NCBI GenBank assembly: GCA_019096065.1
Contig: JAGUCH010000003.1
Span: forward strand, 2,728,001 to 2,792,000
Origin: Paracyclopina nana
Lineage: Eukaryota > Arthropoda > Copepoda > Cyclopoida > Cyclopettidae
Length of the DNA: 64,000 nucleotides
Direction: 5' to 3'
Shown here: positions 22,129-32,757 of the stretch, one piece after another
Layout: the number at the start of each line of letters is the position of its first letter
How positions within the stretch are numbered: the stretch's first letter is position 1
Notes under the pieces: generated by a model
The model's input: only the letters and a program-made list of their open reading frames with translations
What the model was told of the DNA's origin: nothing
Databases searched by the model: none
Translations under genes and position numbers: made by a program

Positions 22129-25100
22129 ATGGCCCAAGTCCCGATCCGCATCGGCAAGATCAAAGCCAGGGCCCTGGTCGACAGCGGCAACAGCTGGCGC
22201 ACGTGCATCTCCGAGAATTTCGCTCGCCGACTTGGAGTTCTTCCACACGGTCTCCGGCCCATGCTCGACATGCCCGCGGTGGGCACCGCCCACGCGCAGC
22301 AACGCCTCCAGGTCCTGGGGGAGTTACGGCAACCACTGCGAGTGCAGCTGGGTAATCACCCTCACTCCTTCTCTATCCGACCCGCAGTGGTACGAAACCT
22401 CTCCATGGATTTCAACTTGTCAGGGCCATTCCTGAGCCACCACCGCATCGACCAGCTCCACTCCCAAGGGACCCTGCGCGTGCACGGGAAGCAGATCCCG
22501 CTGGTGGGCGCCCTCCAACCCGCTGAGGATCAGGAAGAGTACGAAATCCGGATTCTGCGGCCCGTCAATATTCCAGCCCGCACTGTCACCCTGGTGGCCG
22601 CCGTAGCCCCTCACTGGCCCCACGGGTCCACGCGGGCCGCCGCCCTCGAAGCAGGGCCCCAGTTTGCCGCGCAGACGCAGCTGGCGCCCTGGAACGTTGC
22701 ACTGGTCCAGCCGCGGGCCGGCGGCAGCCTGGCAGTTGGGGTGCTGAACCCCCTGGATCACCCGCTCCGCCTTAAGGGCGGAGTGACCTACGGCACCCTC
22801 CGCGTCTACGAAGAAGACGAGGGCCCCAGCGGAACCGAGGCTACTCCCTCGGTGCGCGCGGTGAGCACGCCGGCCACCACCCGCAGTACCAGCCGGAAGC
22901 AGTCGGAGTCCGATGCCAAGCGCCGCTACGAGCAAGCTGACCGTATCATCGACACCTTCAAGCTGAACGAGAACGACATGCTCAAAGATAATCCCAAGCG
23001 GCTGGCTCAAGCCGCCACCCTGCTCGCGGCCCACGCCGGAGCCTTTTCATTTGACGGCCGCACGGGGCAGACCACACTGGTCGAGCATGCCATAGATCTC
23101 AAGCCTGGGACGAAGCCCATCAACATCCGTCGGCGACCCATCAATCCGAACCTCGAGGCGTCCCTGAAGGAACAGATCCAGAAGTGGTTGGATGAAGAAG
23201 TCATCACGCCCATCACTTCGCCGTGGTCCGCTCCTCTTGTTCCCGTCCGCAAGAAGGATGGCACGCTGCGATGGTGCGTAGATTATAGGGAACTCAACAA
23301 GGCCACCGTAGTCGACTCACACCCCATCGGAGACGTCAGGGACAACCTCAGCCCACTGGCCCGCTCCACGGTGTTTTCGGCGTTGGACGCGGTGGGTGCC
23401 TTTAACGTGGTTCCCATTCGGGCAGAGGACGTGGAGAAGACCACCTTTTCCACAGGGGACGGCTCATACGCCTTCCTCAAGATGCCCTTCGGCCTCACCA
23501 ATGCGCCCAAGACATACAGCCGCCTCAATAGGATGGTTCTGGAGGGCATATCATGGGACGTTGCCCTGCCATACCTCGATGACTGCTTAGTCCATTCAAC
23601 CGACTTCGAGTCCCACCTCCGCAACTTGCGCCTGGTGCTGCAGGCCCACGAGAAAGCAGGACTTCTGCTGAAGCCGTCCAAATGTCACCTGTTCCAATCC
23701 AGAGTGACATACTTGGGGCATGTTGTCACTCCTCAGGGCCTCGAGGTCATGCCAGCCTACATTGACCTCATCCGTGAATGGCCCTTGCCTAACACCAGGA
23801 AGCAGTTGCGTATCTTCCTTGGCAAGGCCAATTATTACCGATCCTTCATCGAAAAGTACCAACATGTCGCGGCGCCCCTGTCGGACAAGCTCTCCAAGGA
23901 CGACGGCACCAGCGACAACCATGTTTTCCAACCCAGCCCGGAGTTCCGGGCCGCTTTCGACGAGCTCAAGAAAAGGCTGACCTCCGCGCCTGTACTGGCC
24001 TATCCGGACTTCGCCTCGCCTAACCCCTTCATCCTGGATACGGATTTCTCACAAGAAAACAGGGCTGTTGGAGGGGTCCTCTCCCAAGTCCAAGATCGCA
24101 AGGAAAGAGTCATCTTATACGGCGCCAAGAAGCTGAACGCCGCTCAAAGCAATTATTCCGCTAATCAGGGCGAGCTGGTGGCCGTAATAATTTTCATCAA
24201 ACAATTCAAGTATTACCTGCAACACCGCCGTTTCATCCTGCGCACCGACCATCGGGCCCTCCTCTGGATCCGCTCCATGGAAGCGCCCACGGGAATGCTG
24301 GGCCGATGGCTCGACACCATCTCCAACTACGACTTCGAAGTGGTACACCGGGCAGGAGTGAAGCACGGCAACGCCGATTCCCTCAGCCGAGCGCCCCACC
24401 TGGCACAGCGGGGTGACCATATCAGCTCAGACGTCTCTGATGATGACTTTTTCCGGGTGGCTAATCTCAAGCTGATTCCCACGAAGCCGGAAGCGTGGGC
24501 TGCGGCCCAGGAGGAGGACGACGACCTGGTCCTTCTGAGACAGCTAGTCCGACTGAAACAATCGCCTTCGCAGGAGAACCTCAACGCTGCATCACCTCGA
24601 GGTCGCGTGCTACTGGAACAACTAAGTTCCATGACCATGGATCGGCAAGGTGCTCTTCGCTTGCTGGATCGGAAGAGGCAAACCTCGCGACTGGTGGTGC
24701 CCCGCCAGTGGCAGGAAGCCAGCCTCCGCCACGTACACGACACCATGGGACACCAAGGGCGCGACTCCGTGGTCCACAGGGCAGCTCAGCACTTCTACTT
24801 CCCAGGCATGACGCGCCTGGCCGATGAAGTCGTCAAGTCCTGCCTCCTTTGCCAGCGGTCCAAGCCGGGCCAGAAGAGCCAGCTGCACACCCTCAAATCG
24901 CACTACGCGGGCTACCCGTTCCAGATCTTGAGCCTCGACTACGTAGGGCCGTTCCAGCCTTCGTCGAACCGTCACCGCTACTTGTTCACTGCTAAGTGCG
25001 TCTTCACCAAATGGATCGAAGCTTTTCCGTGCGGTTCCAATGATGCTGAAACGGCCGTGCGGTTTTAGAAGACCGCAATCAGCCCTAGATTTGGCCTTCC

Positions 25101-26333
25101 CGAGAGACTAGACACCGATCAAGGGCCTCATTTCACCGCCCAGCTCATGCGGGAGGTATGCGCGGACCTTGGGATACAAGCCACCACTACTCCTTCATAC
25201 AACCCGCGCAGCAACCCGGTCGAACAGGCGCATCGGGATCTCAACGAGCTCATCAGGAAGATGGTCAAGGGTCGATACGCGGACTGGGCCGAGGTCGTTC
25301 CTTCGCCCTCTTCGTCCTCCGTACCACCAAAAACCGCTCCACGGGCATGGCACCATATGAAATGGTTTTCGGTCGCCAACCGTCGACCAACCTGGACTTG
25401 ATCTTTGGGGACCCGCAGCCGGCTGTAGCAAAGGCCACGCAAGCAGGCCGATTCGCCAAGCAACTGAAGGAGCGAATACAACTGGCGCATGAATGGGCGA
25501 GGAAGAACATCTCCAACTCGATCGAGCGACAACGACGGGCTTATCACATGGACAAGCGTGCGTTCGTAGTGGGACAGAAAGTGTGGCTGTTCACCCCGAA
25601 GGTTATTCCACGCATCTCCAAGAAGCTACAAACCTTCTGGATGGGACCGTGGACAATTGAGAAACGAGTGAACGAGCTCACTTACGAAATAGCACCAGAC
25701 CCGTCTTGGGCTCGAGCGCGGAACCAAGTTGTCTCGGTAGACCGCCTTAAGTTGTACATCCCACCTGACCAAGATCAAGGCAACGTGTCTACTGCACCAC
25801 CGGCCGAGGATTTGGATCTGTCCATGTTAGGTGACGAATCCGCCGAATTCCTCGCGGACCCACCACATGAAATCGCGGCGGAGCCCGCTAATGACCTCGC
25901 TGTACCTTATGAATATGCGGTGGCCCCGACGGACAGAGAATATGGGTTCCCAGAAGCCCGAGATGACCCCATCCCGGCCTTCAACGACGACCCCACGATA
26001 CCTGAGTACGACTGCACCCGGTACCAATCCGATCCGGATGAACGCCCATCCACACCGGATAATGAGTCTCCGCAGAATACTCAGCAACTGCCAAGCCCTC
26101 CTACAGACGATGATGAGCCCAGGCGCACTAGCACAGTGGTGAAAAGGAAACGACGATCAAATGCAGAAATGTTGCAGGCTGACACCGAGAGATTCTTAGG
26201 TGGACCAGAGGCGGTCACCAAACGGTCTAGATCCAAAACACGCAGCGGTGACAGGAGAAGCCACGACCGACGAAGATACGTTGCCACTGCAGCATTTGCA
26301 AGACAATCCGCCAACCGTGCATCAAACTACTAG
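22129..26333 (+). pseudogene. pol: Gypsy Pol, one premature stop and one frameshift
   Basis: Order: retropepsin with the intact motif ALVDSGNS (about 22170), reverse transcriptase with LPYLDDCLVHS (about 23565), RNase H (ILDTDFSQ...RTDHRALLW, 24030-24270), integrase zinc finger (H..H...CLLCQRS, 24735-24860) and integrase core starting SLDYVGPF. The frame is stopped by TAG at 25066-25068, where a leucine codon is expected, then continues in the same frame through LDTDQGPHF (second Asp) and NPVEQAHRD (Glu). A frameshift near 25290-25320 moves it to the frame that ends at 26333, with the GPW.IEKRV integrase C-terminal domain. All three catalytic acidic residues are retained. Both breaks look like recent damage. 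Confidence 0.88.
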
Positions 26334-26790
26334 ATATCTGCTCCCGCCGCTAGAACCGCGGCCACTACCTCTTCGACCGTCCATTCCGTCACCGATCAAA
26401 GAGGCCTCTCACTCAACATCATCATCGGCACCGTCAGCAGCTACCGCAGAAACGTGCGACGACGTGTTCCAGGACTAATACAAACCAAGTGTAAAAAGGC
26501 TATCATACGCACCAATATTGCTCCCTCATGACAAAGTTTGGGGGGGTGCACACACATTTATGCCACATTCATGCCATATTTCACATCACATATGTATCAT
26601 AACTGCATTATTAACACATGCTCATGCTATATAAACCATGACATTCGGGCGCAAACACTAACAAGACAAACAAGCGTATAATAATCATTTACCTTCTCTC
26701 TTGCAGTCTGAGTTAATAACCAACTACCTCCTAGCGAAAGGAATTTATAAAGTGTATACTAGCTCACCACTACGTACTACGTCGTCCACC
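26334..26790 (+). other. Gypsy pol-env spacer with env splice acceptor
   Basis: A pyrimidine-rich run ending CTCTCTTGCAG at about 26706 is a good 3' splice site for a spliced env mRNA, just upstream of the env ATG at about 26791. No other gene seen. Confidence 0.55.
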
Positions 26791-29250
26791 ATGCATCCAG
26801 GTCATTGTTTGTGCAGTCCCACGCTGATGCTCCTCGTCTTCTTTGGATACAGCTACTGGATCCTCCTCAACGAGGTGGCCCAAGCAGCAGCCTTCCCGGG
26901 GCAGTCACCACGACCAGCCGATTTGTACACCCCAGACGCCAAGGTGACCTCGTTCACCACCTATGACTGCGCGCACCCCGATGCCATGCACGAAGCCATC
27001 GACCTGAGCCAGCCTGAACTCTGTGAAGATATTCGCAGCTCTTACCAGTCGCCGGTTAATATCACGATTCAGGTACTGCAGACGGCCTCGACCCTCTCCG
27101 TTAAGGCATACCGGTGCCGAGTGCACATATCGCGGGAAGTCACTCGCTGCGGATATGATAGCATCAGTTATGGGAGTCAAATGACGGACGTAAATAGGCC
27201 CTACCTGGTAACGCCGCAAGCCTGCCGAGACGCCGCCGAGAAACGCTTCCTGCTGGTGGAAAATAAGAAGGTCCAAGTCACGCTCAATACCCCCGTGTCC
27301 CTGTCATACTTCTCCAAGGGTGGGCTCGATAAGGATCACAAATGCACGACGACCACTTTCATCAGTGGTGGCGTGACATTCTACAAATCGTATGAAACCA
27401 CCACGATCCACGCGCTGGTGGAGCCGATCTACGGGAAGCTAAACACGGCCAATGGGCGGGTGGTCTTCTCCAACCACCTTACAGCCAACTTCCAGGACTT
27501 GATCGTGCAGGACGACGCCGAAGGCACCATTTGTGTGGCCTAAGCGCAAGACCCCGTTGCGAAGATGAACTGAGCGAAGTATACAAGGGGCCGGCCATTC
27601 TGTATCCTCACCGCAACTCGTCCAGCTTCAGCGGCAACGCGGAGTCACCTAGGAGACCTGCTCCTCCTTGCCCACGAAGAAGAATCGCGGTTCGCGGGAT
27701 TCGTCCTCAAGGGCGTGCAGTCCATGTGCCAGCGGCGGCTGTTCACCACTCAGCTCCGCGACTTCGCCGTCTTGATCGTGGGACCCGGGGATGGACCCCT
27801 CCAAGCCAAGTACCTCCACCCGGAGGACATGGACGGTGCGAACATACAGACACAGCTGGCATTCGTGCATTCGCAGCATGCGCTGCATATCCAGGACCGG
27901 TTCAAGTTCCTCCAGGAACTTATTTGCAAGAACGAACGAGCGATCCTGCACTCCAAGCTGCAGAGTATGGCTTCTGGCTCCTCATCATACGCCACCCTGG
28001 ATAGCCACGGACCAGGCCATCTAGTCACCCGTGCCGGGGCTGTAGCCTATGTTACCTCCTGCTACCCGGTGCAAGCCGTCACCAGGTCTATTGCGAACTG
28101 CACGCAGGAGATTCCTGTGCTGGTGAACAACGAGACACGATTCGCGGACCCTCTCTCCTTTGTGCTGACTGACCGGCCCAGCGTGGTCCCATGCGATTCC
28201 ATCACCCCGATTAAATGGAAGATCCACAATCAGTGGATGTGCGCTACCCCCAGATCCACGCCTGTATTGCCCCTACGCAACTCAACCCCATGTCGGACGC
28301 GGCTCCCGGAGCGGACATTACGACATCAGTCGAGGACTAGGGGTGGAGTGTTCTCGGCGGAACAACGGGCTAACCATATCCTCTACCTCCACTTGTTTAG
28401 CAGTCGGGAGGCCGTGGTGAACACTATCACTAGTAACGTGCTCCACAACTCGCTTATCACGGGCAGCAGGTCGACTACGCTATGGACGCAGGAAGACATT
28501 GATCAAATGGTGGATCATGTCGGCAGCGCAATTATTCCTTTCTTCAGCTCAGTGGGGAAGTATTACTCCTACTTCACAGGGACTCTCATCACCATCGGCC
28601 TGATCAAGTTGATCCTCGGAGCCGTCATCCGGATGATCATCCTGTACCGACGGCGCGGATTGGGTTGGTGGATGTTCTTGGCTCTGTGGCATACGGCCTT
28701 CCTGATGGTTGAGATGCCGTGGCGGATGCTTACCAACCTTGGGCACGACCAGATCCTATTCCCTGGCGGGGACGACGATGACGAGGATCAACCCCCAACA
28801 CGCGGCAGGCGCCGGCCTCGAAACCGAGACGGACCCGAGGCGTACCCCCTGGCCGCCCTCAGCGACGGAGACGAAGAGGATGACGACGAGGCACCCCCTA
28901 AGTACGGGGTCGCAGAACCAGGAGAAACCGATGGACCCCGCCGGACTGGATTCCGCCAACGCATGAAGGAGGCTCTATTTAAAGAACAAGACGGCCTCTA
29001 CCGGAACCTGCAGGCACAGGTCGACGCACTGGCGAGGCAGAACGAGACTATGCACAACTACATTATGGCTGTGCTTCCCTCGGCTCCGGCGCCCAATACT
29101 GTGGCCTCCGCGACCTCGACGCCCCTGAAGTCACCGATGGAAGGAGGAGCGACCACCGGTCCACCTATCTCCCCTGTACCTCCGGCCGCGGGATCCCCCC
29201 GACATAGGGTGCCAGCATTGCGCCGTGAGGACACGGCCACGCTTCAATAG
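26791..29250 (+). pseudogene. env: Gypsy envelope-like glycoprotein, frameshifted
   Basis: The ORF from the ATG near 26791 has a hydrophobic N-terminus (signal peptide, about residues 8-30), then a cysteine-rich ectodomain up to the stop at 27541-27543. Coding potential goes on in another frame (about 27531-27645) and returns to the first frame from about 27650 to 29250, so two compensating frameshifts break it. The C-terminal part has hydrophobic segments (YFTGTLITIGLIKLILGAV and WMFLALWHTAFLMV) and a long acidic cytoplasmic tail with a coiled coil. The ectodomain layout (DC.HP...AIDL...C, then a VLQ strand and RC...CG) resembles glycoproteins of negative-strand arthropod viruses that retroelements have captured, possibly chuvirus type; this is inference. 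It is unrelated by eye to the glycoproteins at 1-1470 and 58813-60693. Confidence 0.7.
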
Positions 29251-29258
29251 GGGGAAAT

Positions 29259-29457
29259 TGTAGCAGGATCCCGAGCCTGCGCACCTGCGCTCTTGCCTCC
29301 TCTCGCGCGGTAGCACTACAATTGTACAGCAGTAAATAAACGACTATGCGCGAGCAAACAGCTCGACGACATATATCCTTCCAACTAATATGGAGTCTTA
29401 TAAGCTATAAGTTAGTAAGGTGTAACGCGTAGGTCTCAGAGTGTTCGAACCCCTACA
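29259..29457 (+). repeat. Gypsy 3' LTR
   Basis: 199 bp, near-identical to 19290-19488, preceded by the purine tract AGGGGGAAA at 29249-29257. Confidence 0.95.
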
Positions 29458-29461
29458 TTTT

Positions 29462-29850
29462 AAAGAGCCAGAACGTGCTAGAAGCTGAAAAAGTAAACAA
29501 AGTCTCGATGAGATGTAACCGTGTCCACGATTCGTCAAGGACTGATGACGTCACTCGTGAATTCTTCACGAGGCGGTGAAGGATTCGAACCGTGAATCGC
29601 GCGGCAAAAAGCAGTAAACAAACAGGGTGCTCGTTGAGCAAACGTCAAATTGGCGAGAAGACCAATTTCGCTACATAAAAGACACCCGGTTAGATTGGCA
29701 AGCAGCGTAGCGGCCATAAATCAACTCAACACAGGGCGAGCTCCAAGGTCATAAAACTCAGCTTTTCCACTATATAAAGCGAGTCCTGGAGACGGTCCCC
29801 ATCATTCCAACTTCGAGACTTCACCCGATAAGACATTATCGAGCTCAACA
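29462..29850 (+). promoter_or_regulatory. Promoter region of the third BEL ORF
   Basis: A consensus TATA box (TATATAAAG, 29771-29779) lies about 80 bp before the ATG at 29851, with a pyrimidine-rich initiator-like CATCATTCC about 30 bp downstream of it. This suggests the ORF is transcribed from its own start, not only from the LTR. Confidence 0.5.
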
Positions 29851-31390
29851 ATGGCCCACCGGAGTAGTAGCAATTATGTCAAGCACCGCCAGGTTTATCA
29901 GTCGAAACGAGGCCCAACACCAGAGGAAAAGCGGTTTCCTTTTAATATTCCCCCTGTGTACGTCAGAGACTTGAAAAACAAGGGCATGGATGTCGCGTCC
30001 ACCTTCTTTGACCCGAAAAATAGGGTTCTGGCCACTCCAGAAATGGCGGGTCATCATTCAAAATTGACGTGCAAGCAGCTGAAGCAAAGGCTGCAATGGA
30101 CGAAGTTAGATGAGGCTAGGCTTATACCGTCTGACCGTTCAAAATTGGACGGTGCGGGAATCAAAAGTTTGTGTTATGAATTCATGAATTTTGAGGCTTA
30201 ATGGGTATCATTGGAAAGCTTGAACCTTTGGGCATCTTTTTTGTTTTCTGACAAAATGAAAAATATTATTGAGAATATCGCGTGAAAGCTAAAAATAAGT
30301 GTTGCAACAGTTTTCTCCCGACGATTTGCTGGATTGCTTTGGGAAAAATGAAGGTTCCCGTTTTCTATCCTGTCAAATTGATTTTTTCTACTTATACAAA
30401 AAAGATGGAAAAAGGCTCAATCTTTCCAACGATATCATTTAAAAGTCCTGTATTTATTGAATATGTGACAAAAAGTTTAGATTCCCGTACCGTCCAATTT
30501 TGAACGGTCAGACTGTATACATAGCAAAGACGAGATTTGAGGACGCTCTCAAATTGTACCCCGATTTGTATAAGTCATATGTAGATGAGGCTCGAGCCAT
30601 GGGCCTCACAGGGGACTTATTCAAGCTCAGGCGTGAGCGACAAGAAGAAGTCGACAGAGAAATGGCACTGAAAGAGCACGCCTACCTGAAAAGGGAGCGT
30701 GAAACATTGGAGCGTATGATCGCCGAGAAGTCGGGATCGGCAAGAAAATCGAGTTCAGGCCTGTACAAGCTACGGGGCGCTGAAAGTCTGCCACGCAATC
30801 ATGCAATTTCGTTCTCGTTCCGAGACCCTCGAACGGATCCCGTCGGCCTGGCTTCCACGCATTCCGGAGAGCAAGCAGTCCTACTTCCAGTGACTGGCCT
30901 GGCTCACTTATTGAAACAGCACCCGGACGTCAATATCCAAGATCTGTTCGATCTGGATCCAAGACATCAGCTGGAGGACCACAAACGATAGCAACTAAGA
31001 AAGGGCGAGGCCGATTTTGTGGGCTACTTGCGAGGCAACAGGCCGACCCCCCCGGATCTGATTGACCTAACCGCCCCATCGACGTCCTCATCATCGTCGG
31101 CGGCCGAGTTCACGGATGAAAGCTCTATTGACATCCGGAACCACAACTCCAGCAACTTCTGTGACCTCTACAGAATCTGGGAGCATAGTTCCAGTAGCAT
31201 AGTTCCAGTCCCACCGCCGCCGCCCATGCCAATGAGGCCTCCCACACCTCCTCCGGGACCACCAAAGTCCTCCAGGCAAGGCCAAATCGATCAACTCAAA
31301 GCCGTGATAGCCGCAATGCCACTCCCATCCGTTGAGCAGCTATTCGCACCGAAGCCCGGAAGAACCCGCCCCCGAAGCCGAGGCTCATAA
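29851..31390 (+). pseudogene. Third ORF of the BEL element, unidentified, MITE-interrupted
   Basis: I do not recognise this protein. It starts with ATG at 29851 in a basic segment (MAHRSSSNYVKHRQ), is interrupted by a MITE at 30125-30515 and resumes in the matching phase. A charged coiled coil (about 30620-30730, KLRRERQEEVDREM...) follows, then TAG at 30989-30991, and the same frame continues to TAA at 31388-31390. The last part holds DLIDLTAPSTSSSSS, which looks like a SUMO-interaction motif next to a Ser cluster, and a Pro-rich run (about 31205-31265). Just beyond, in another frame, is an acidic segment ending NFDLLD at about 31480. There is no signal peptide or membrane segment, so it is not an envelope. 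A nuclear or regulatory accessory protein is possible but unproven. Confidence 0.6.
30125..30515. mobile_element. 391-bp MITE inside the third BEL ORF
   Basis: The ends are inverted copies: ATACCGTCTGACCGTTCAAAA at 30124 and TTTTGAACGGTCAGACTGTAT at about 30499, flanked by TA, as in Tc1/mariner-type MITEs. The inserted length is 1 mod 3, matching the phase difference between the ORF parts on either side. The internal words TCAAAAGTTTGTGTTA and TATCATTGGAAAGCTTGAA are shared with the element at 8354-9110. Confidence 0.8.
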
Positions 31391-31507
31391 GAACGAAGAT
31401 CTTCTTTAACGCGAGTCCGGTGATGAAGACGAAGACATGGCCGACAACGATGAAAAGCCAAACTTCGATCTCCTGGACTGATTCAGCTTACCGCTGAATG
31501 CGGGGAA

Positions 31508-31768
31508 TGAAAGGAAAGATCGAAGCTTTTCTCTCGCAACCTCGAAGTCCCCTCAAAGACGCCGATCTCAGCATCTGCTTATTGTCAGTGTTTTTTGTTA
31601 GTCAGCTTACCGCCAAATATAGTCAGTTCGTTTTGTTATTCCACATCAACAAGTTGTTCGTTTATTTTGACACTTTTGTACGAAGATTCTCTTGCCGGGA
31701 CTTCGGCTATATCCGCAAGTTAAGGATGATTACCTGAAGACTTAGTAGCTTCAGGCCTCTTCCTTTCA
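31508..31768 (+). repeat. BEL/Pao 3' LTR
   Basis: 261 bp, TG...CA, preceded by GCGGGGAA and followed by the AAAAT duplication. Confidence 0.93.
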
Positions 31769-31782
31769 AAAATGCCTAGTTC

Positions 31783-31855
31783 TCACATGGGGATCGAACC
31801 CTGAACATCAAGATCAGGAGTCCGGCGCCCTACTGACTGAGCCACCAATACTGCT
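31783..31855 (-). other. tRNA-like (SINE-type) sequence
   Basis: Read on the minus strand there is an A-box-like GGTGGCTCAGTCAGTAGG and a B-box-like GGGTTCGATCCCC at the right spacing. The anticodon stem does not pair and no matching acceptor stem is visible, so this is a tRNA-derived repeat or tRNA pseudogene. Confidence 0.5.
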
Positions 31856-32396
31856 AGGAAATTTGTTGTTAGAACTCCATTTTATTCTTCTTGTAAGCTG
31901 AGCTAATCTTAGTAGAATAGTAGAGTCTCTATCAGAGATACCAGACAAAACTTGATCTAACACATCTTTTAGCTCAAATAAGTGCCAAATTTAATATGCA
32001 AAATTTTCAATTGATTGATTAACGCTTTCAGCTACTCTAGCACCACTGAGGGCCTCTCAACCCAAGCCCTCACAGTAATGGCTCAGATACTAAGTCAAGA
32101 TTGCCTGGTCGGGTAACTCCATTAACATTCGAAAATTACGTTCCATCCTATAAAATCATATATATATGTAAACAACTTATAAAACAGACTTACAAAATAT
32201 CTGAGCTCATTTTGCAAAGTAAAAATCTCGTAGCATCACTTGGCTCTCGCAAGCTCGAGCCCGCAAAGTTGCCACTCGATTTTTACTTTACAAAATTTGC
32301 TCAGCTATTTTATTAGCTTGTTTTATAAATTGTTTACATATATAAATCGATATTAATTACGCCAAAACGAAGTAGACCAATTTCAGCAAGGAAATC
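31856..32396. repeat. Intergenic with inverted-repeat element (32155-32350)
   Basis: Arms at about 32158-32231 (TATATATGTAAACAACTTATAA...TTTTGCAAAGTAAAAATCTCG) and 32275-32350 (CGATTTTTACTTTACAAAAT...TTGTTTACATATATA) are inverted copies around a GC-rich GCTCGAGCCCGC centre. No transposase. The word GCTCAGCTATTT is shared with the element at 33098-33490. Confidence 0.6.
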
Positions 32397-32757
32397 ATGG
32401 GCTGCAGTCCAAGCCAACCGGAAGTAAAAAAGGCAGAACGCAAACCTAAGTGGGGTGGAGGTAACATTACCCTAACATATCTGAATTATGCATAAAATCA
32501 CCAAAATGATGTCATTGCATCTTGTAACTGGCGGAGGAGGCTTTTCTTATGGTGGCGGTGGCGGAGGCTTTTTTGATGGTGGCGATGGCGGAGGCTTTTT
32601 TGATGGTGGCGGTGGCGGAGGCTTTTTTGATGGTGGCGGTGGCGGAGGTGGAGGCTTTTTTGATGGTGGCGGTGGCGGAGGTGGATACTGTGGTGGTGGT
32701 GGCGGCGGAGGAGACTGCGGTGGTGGTGGCGGAGATGGAGGAGGAGGAGGATGTTGA
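32397..32757 (+). CDS. Small glycine-rich protein with MGC start, copy 1
   Basis: Two exons, 32397-32460 and 32537-32757, joined in phase 1 through a 76-bp intron; about 94 residues. The N-terminus MGCSPSQPE has glycine at 2 and cysteine at 3, the signature of N-myristoylation plus palmitoylation, then a short basic stretch (KKAERKPK). The rest is repeats of GGGGGFFDGG with a few Tyr and Cys, ending GGGGGC. The acceptor used in copy 2 is lost here, and an AG 9 bp further on (GCGGAG) keeps phase. Function unknown; a membrane-tethered or cuticle-like glycine-rich protein is possible. Confidence 0.6.

Larger units (their letters stand above)
19290..29457 (+). mobile_element. Gypsy LTR retroelement with env, nested in BEL
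   Basis: Bounded by two 199-bp LTRs (19290-19488 and 29259-29457, TG...CA) that differ at only two positions seen by eye. TTTT flanks both sides (19286-19289 and 29458-29461), a 4-bp target duplication. It sits 29 bp after the BEL pol stop, so it splits pol from the third BEL ORF. GC content is much higher than the surroundings. Internal order: leader, gag, pol, env. The primer-binding region begins just after the 5' LTR (AATTGGCGCGGTGCTGAGG), and a purine run GGGGAAA precedes the 3' LTR. Despite young LTRs, pol and env each carry disabling changes. Confidence 0.95.
9972..31768 (+). mobile_element. BEL/Pao LTR retroelement (host of nested insertions)
   Basis: Complete element bounded by 261-bp LTRs (9972-10232 and 31508-31768, both TG...CA) and a 5-bp target duplication AAAAT (9967-9971 and 31769-31773). 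A primer-binding site TGGCGCCCAACGTG follows the 5' LTR, and a GCGGGGAA purine tract precedes the 3' LTR. Order: long leader, gag, pol (protease, RT, RNase H, integrase), then a third ORF. Without the nested Gypsy element (10,168 bp plus 4-bp duplication) and the 391-bp MITE the element would be about 11.2 kb. The LTRs differ at about 8 positions by eye (about 3%). The copy is dead: pol has three in-frame stops and altered catalytic residues. Confidence 0.93.

Noticed and set aside
29570..29605. T-arm-like sequence GGTTCGAATCC on the minus strand
   Set aside because: No D arm or anticodon arm at the correct distance.
31783..31855. tRNA gene just after the BEL 3' LTR
   Set aside because: A- and B-box-like parts exist but the anticodon arm does not fold; listed only as tRNA-like.
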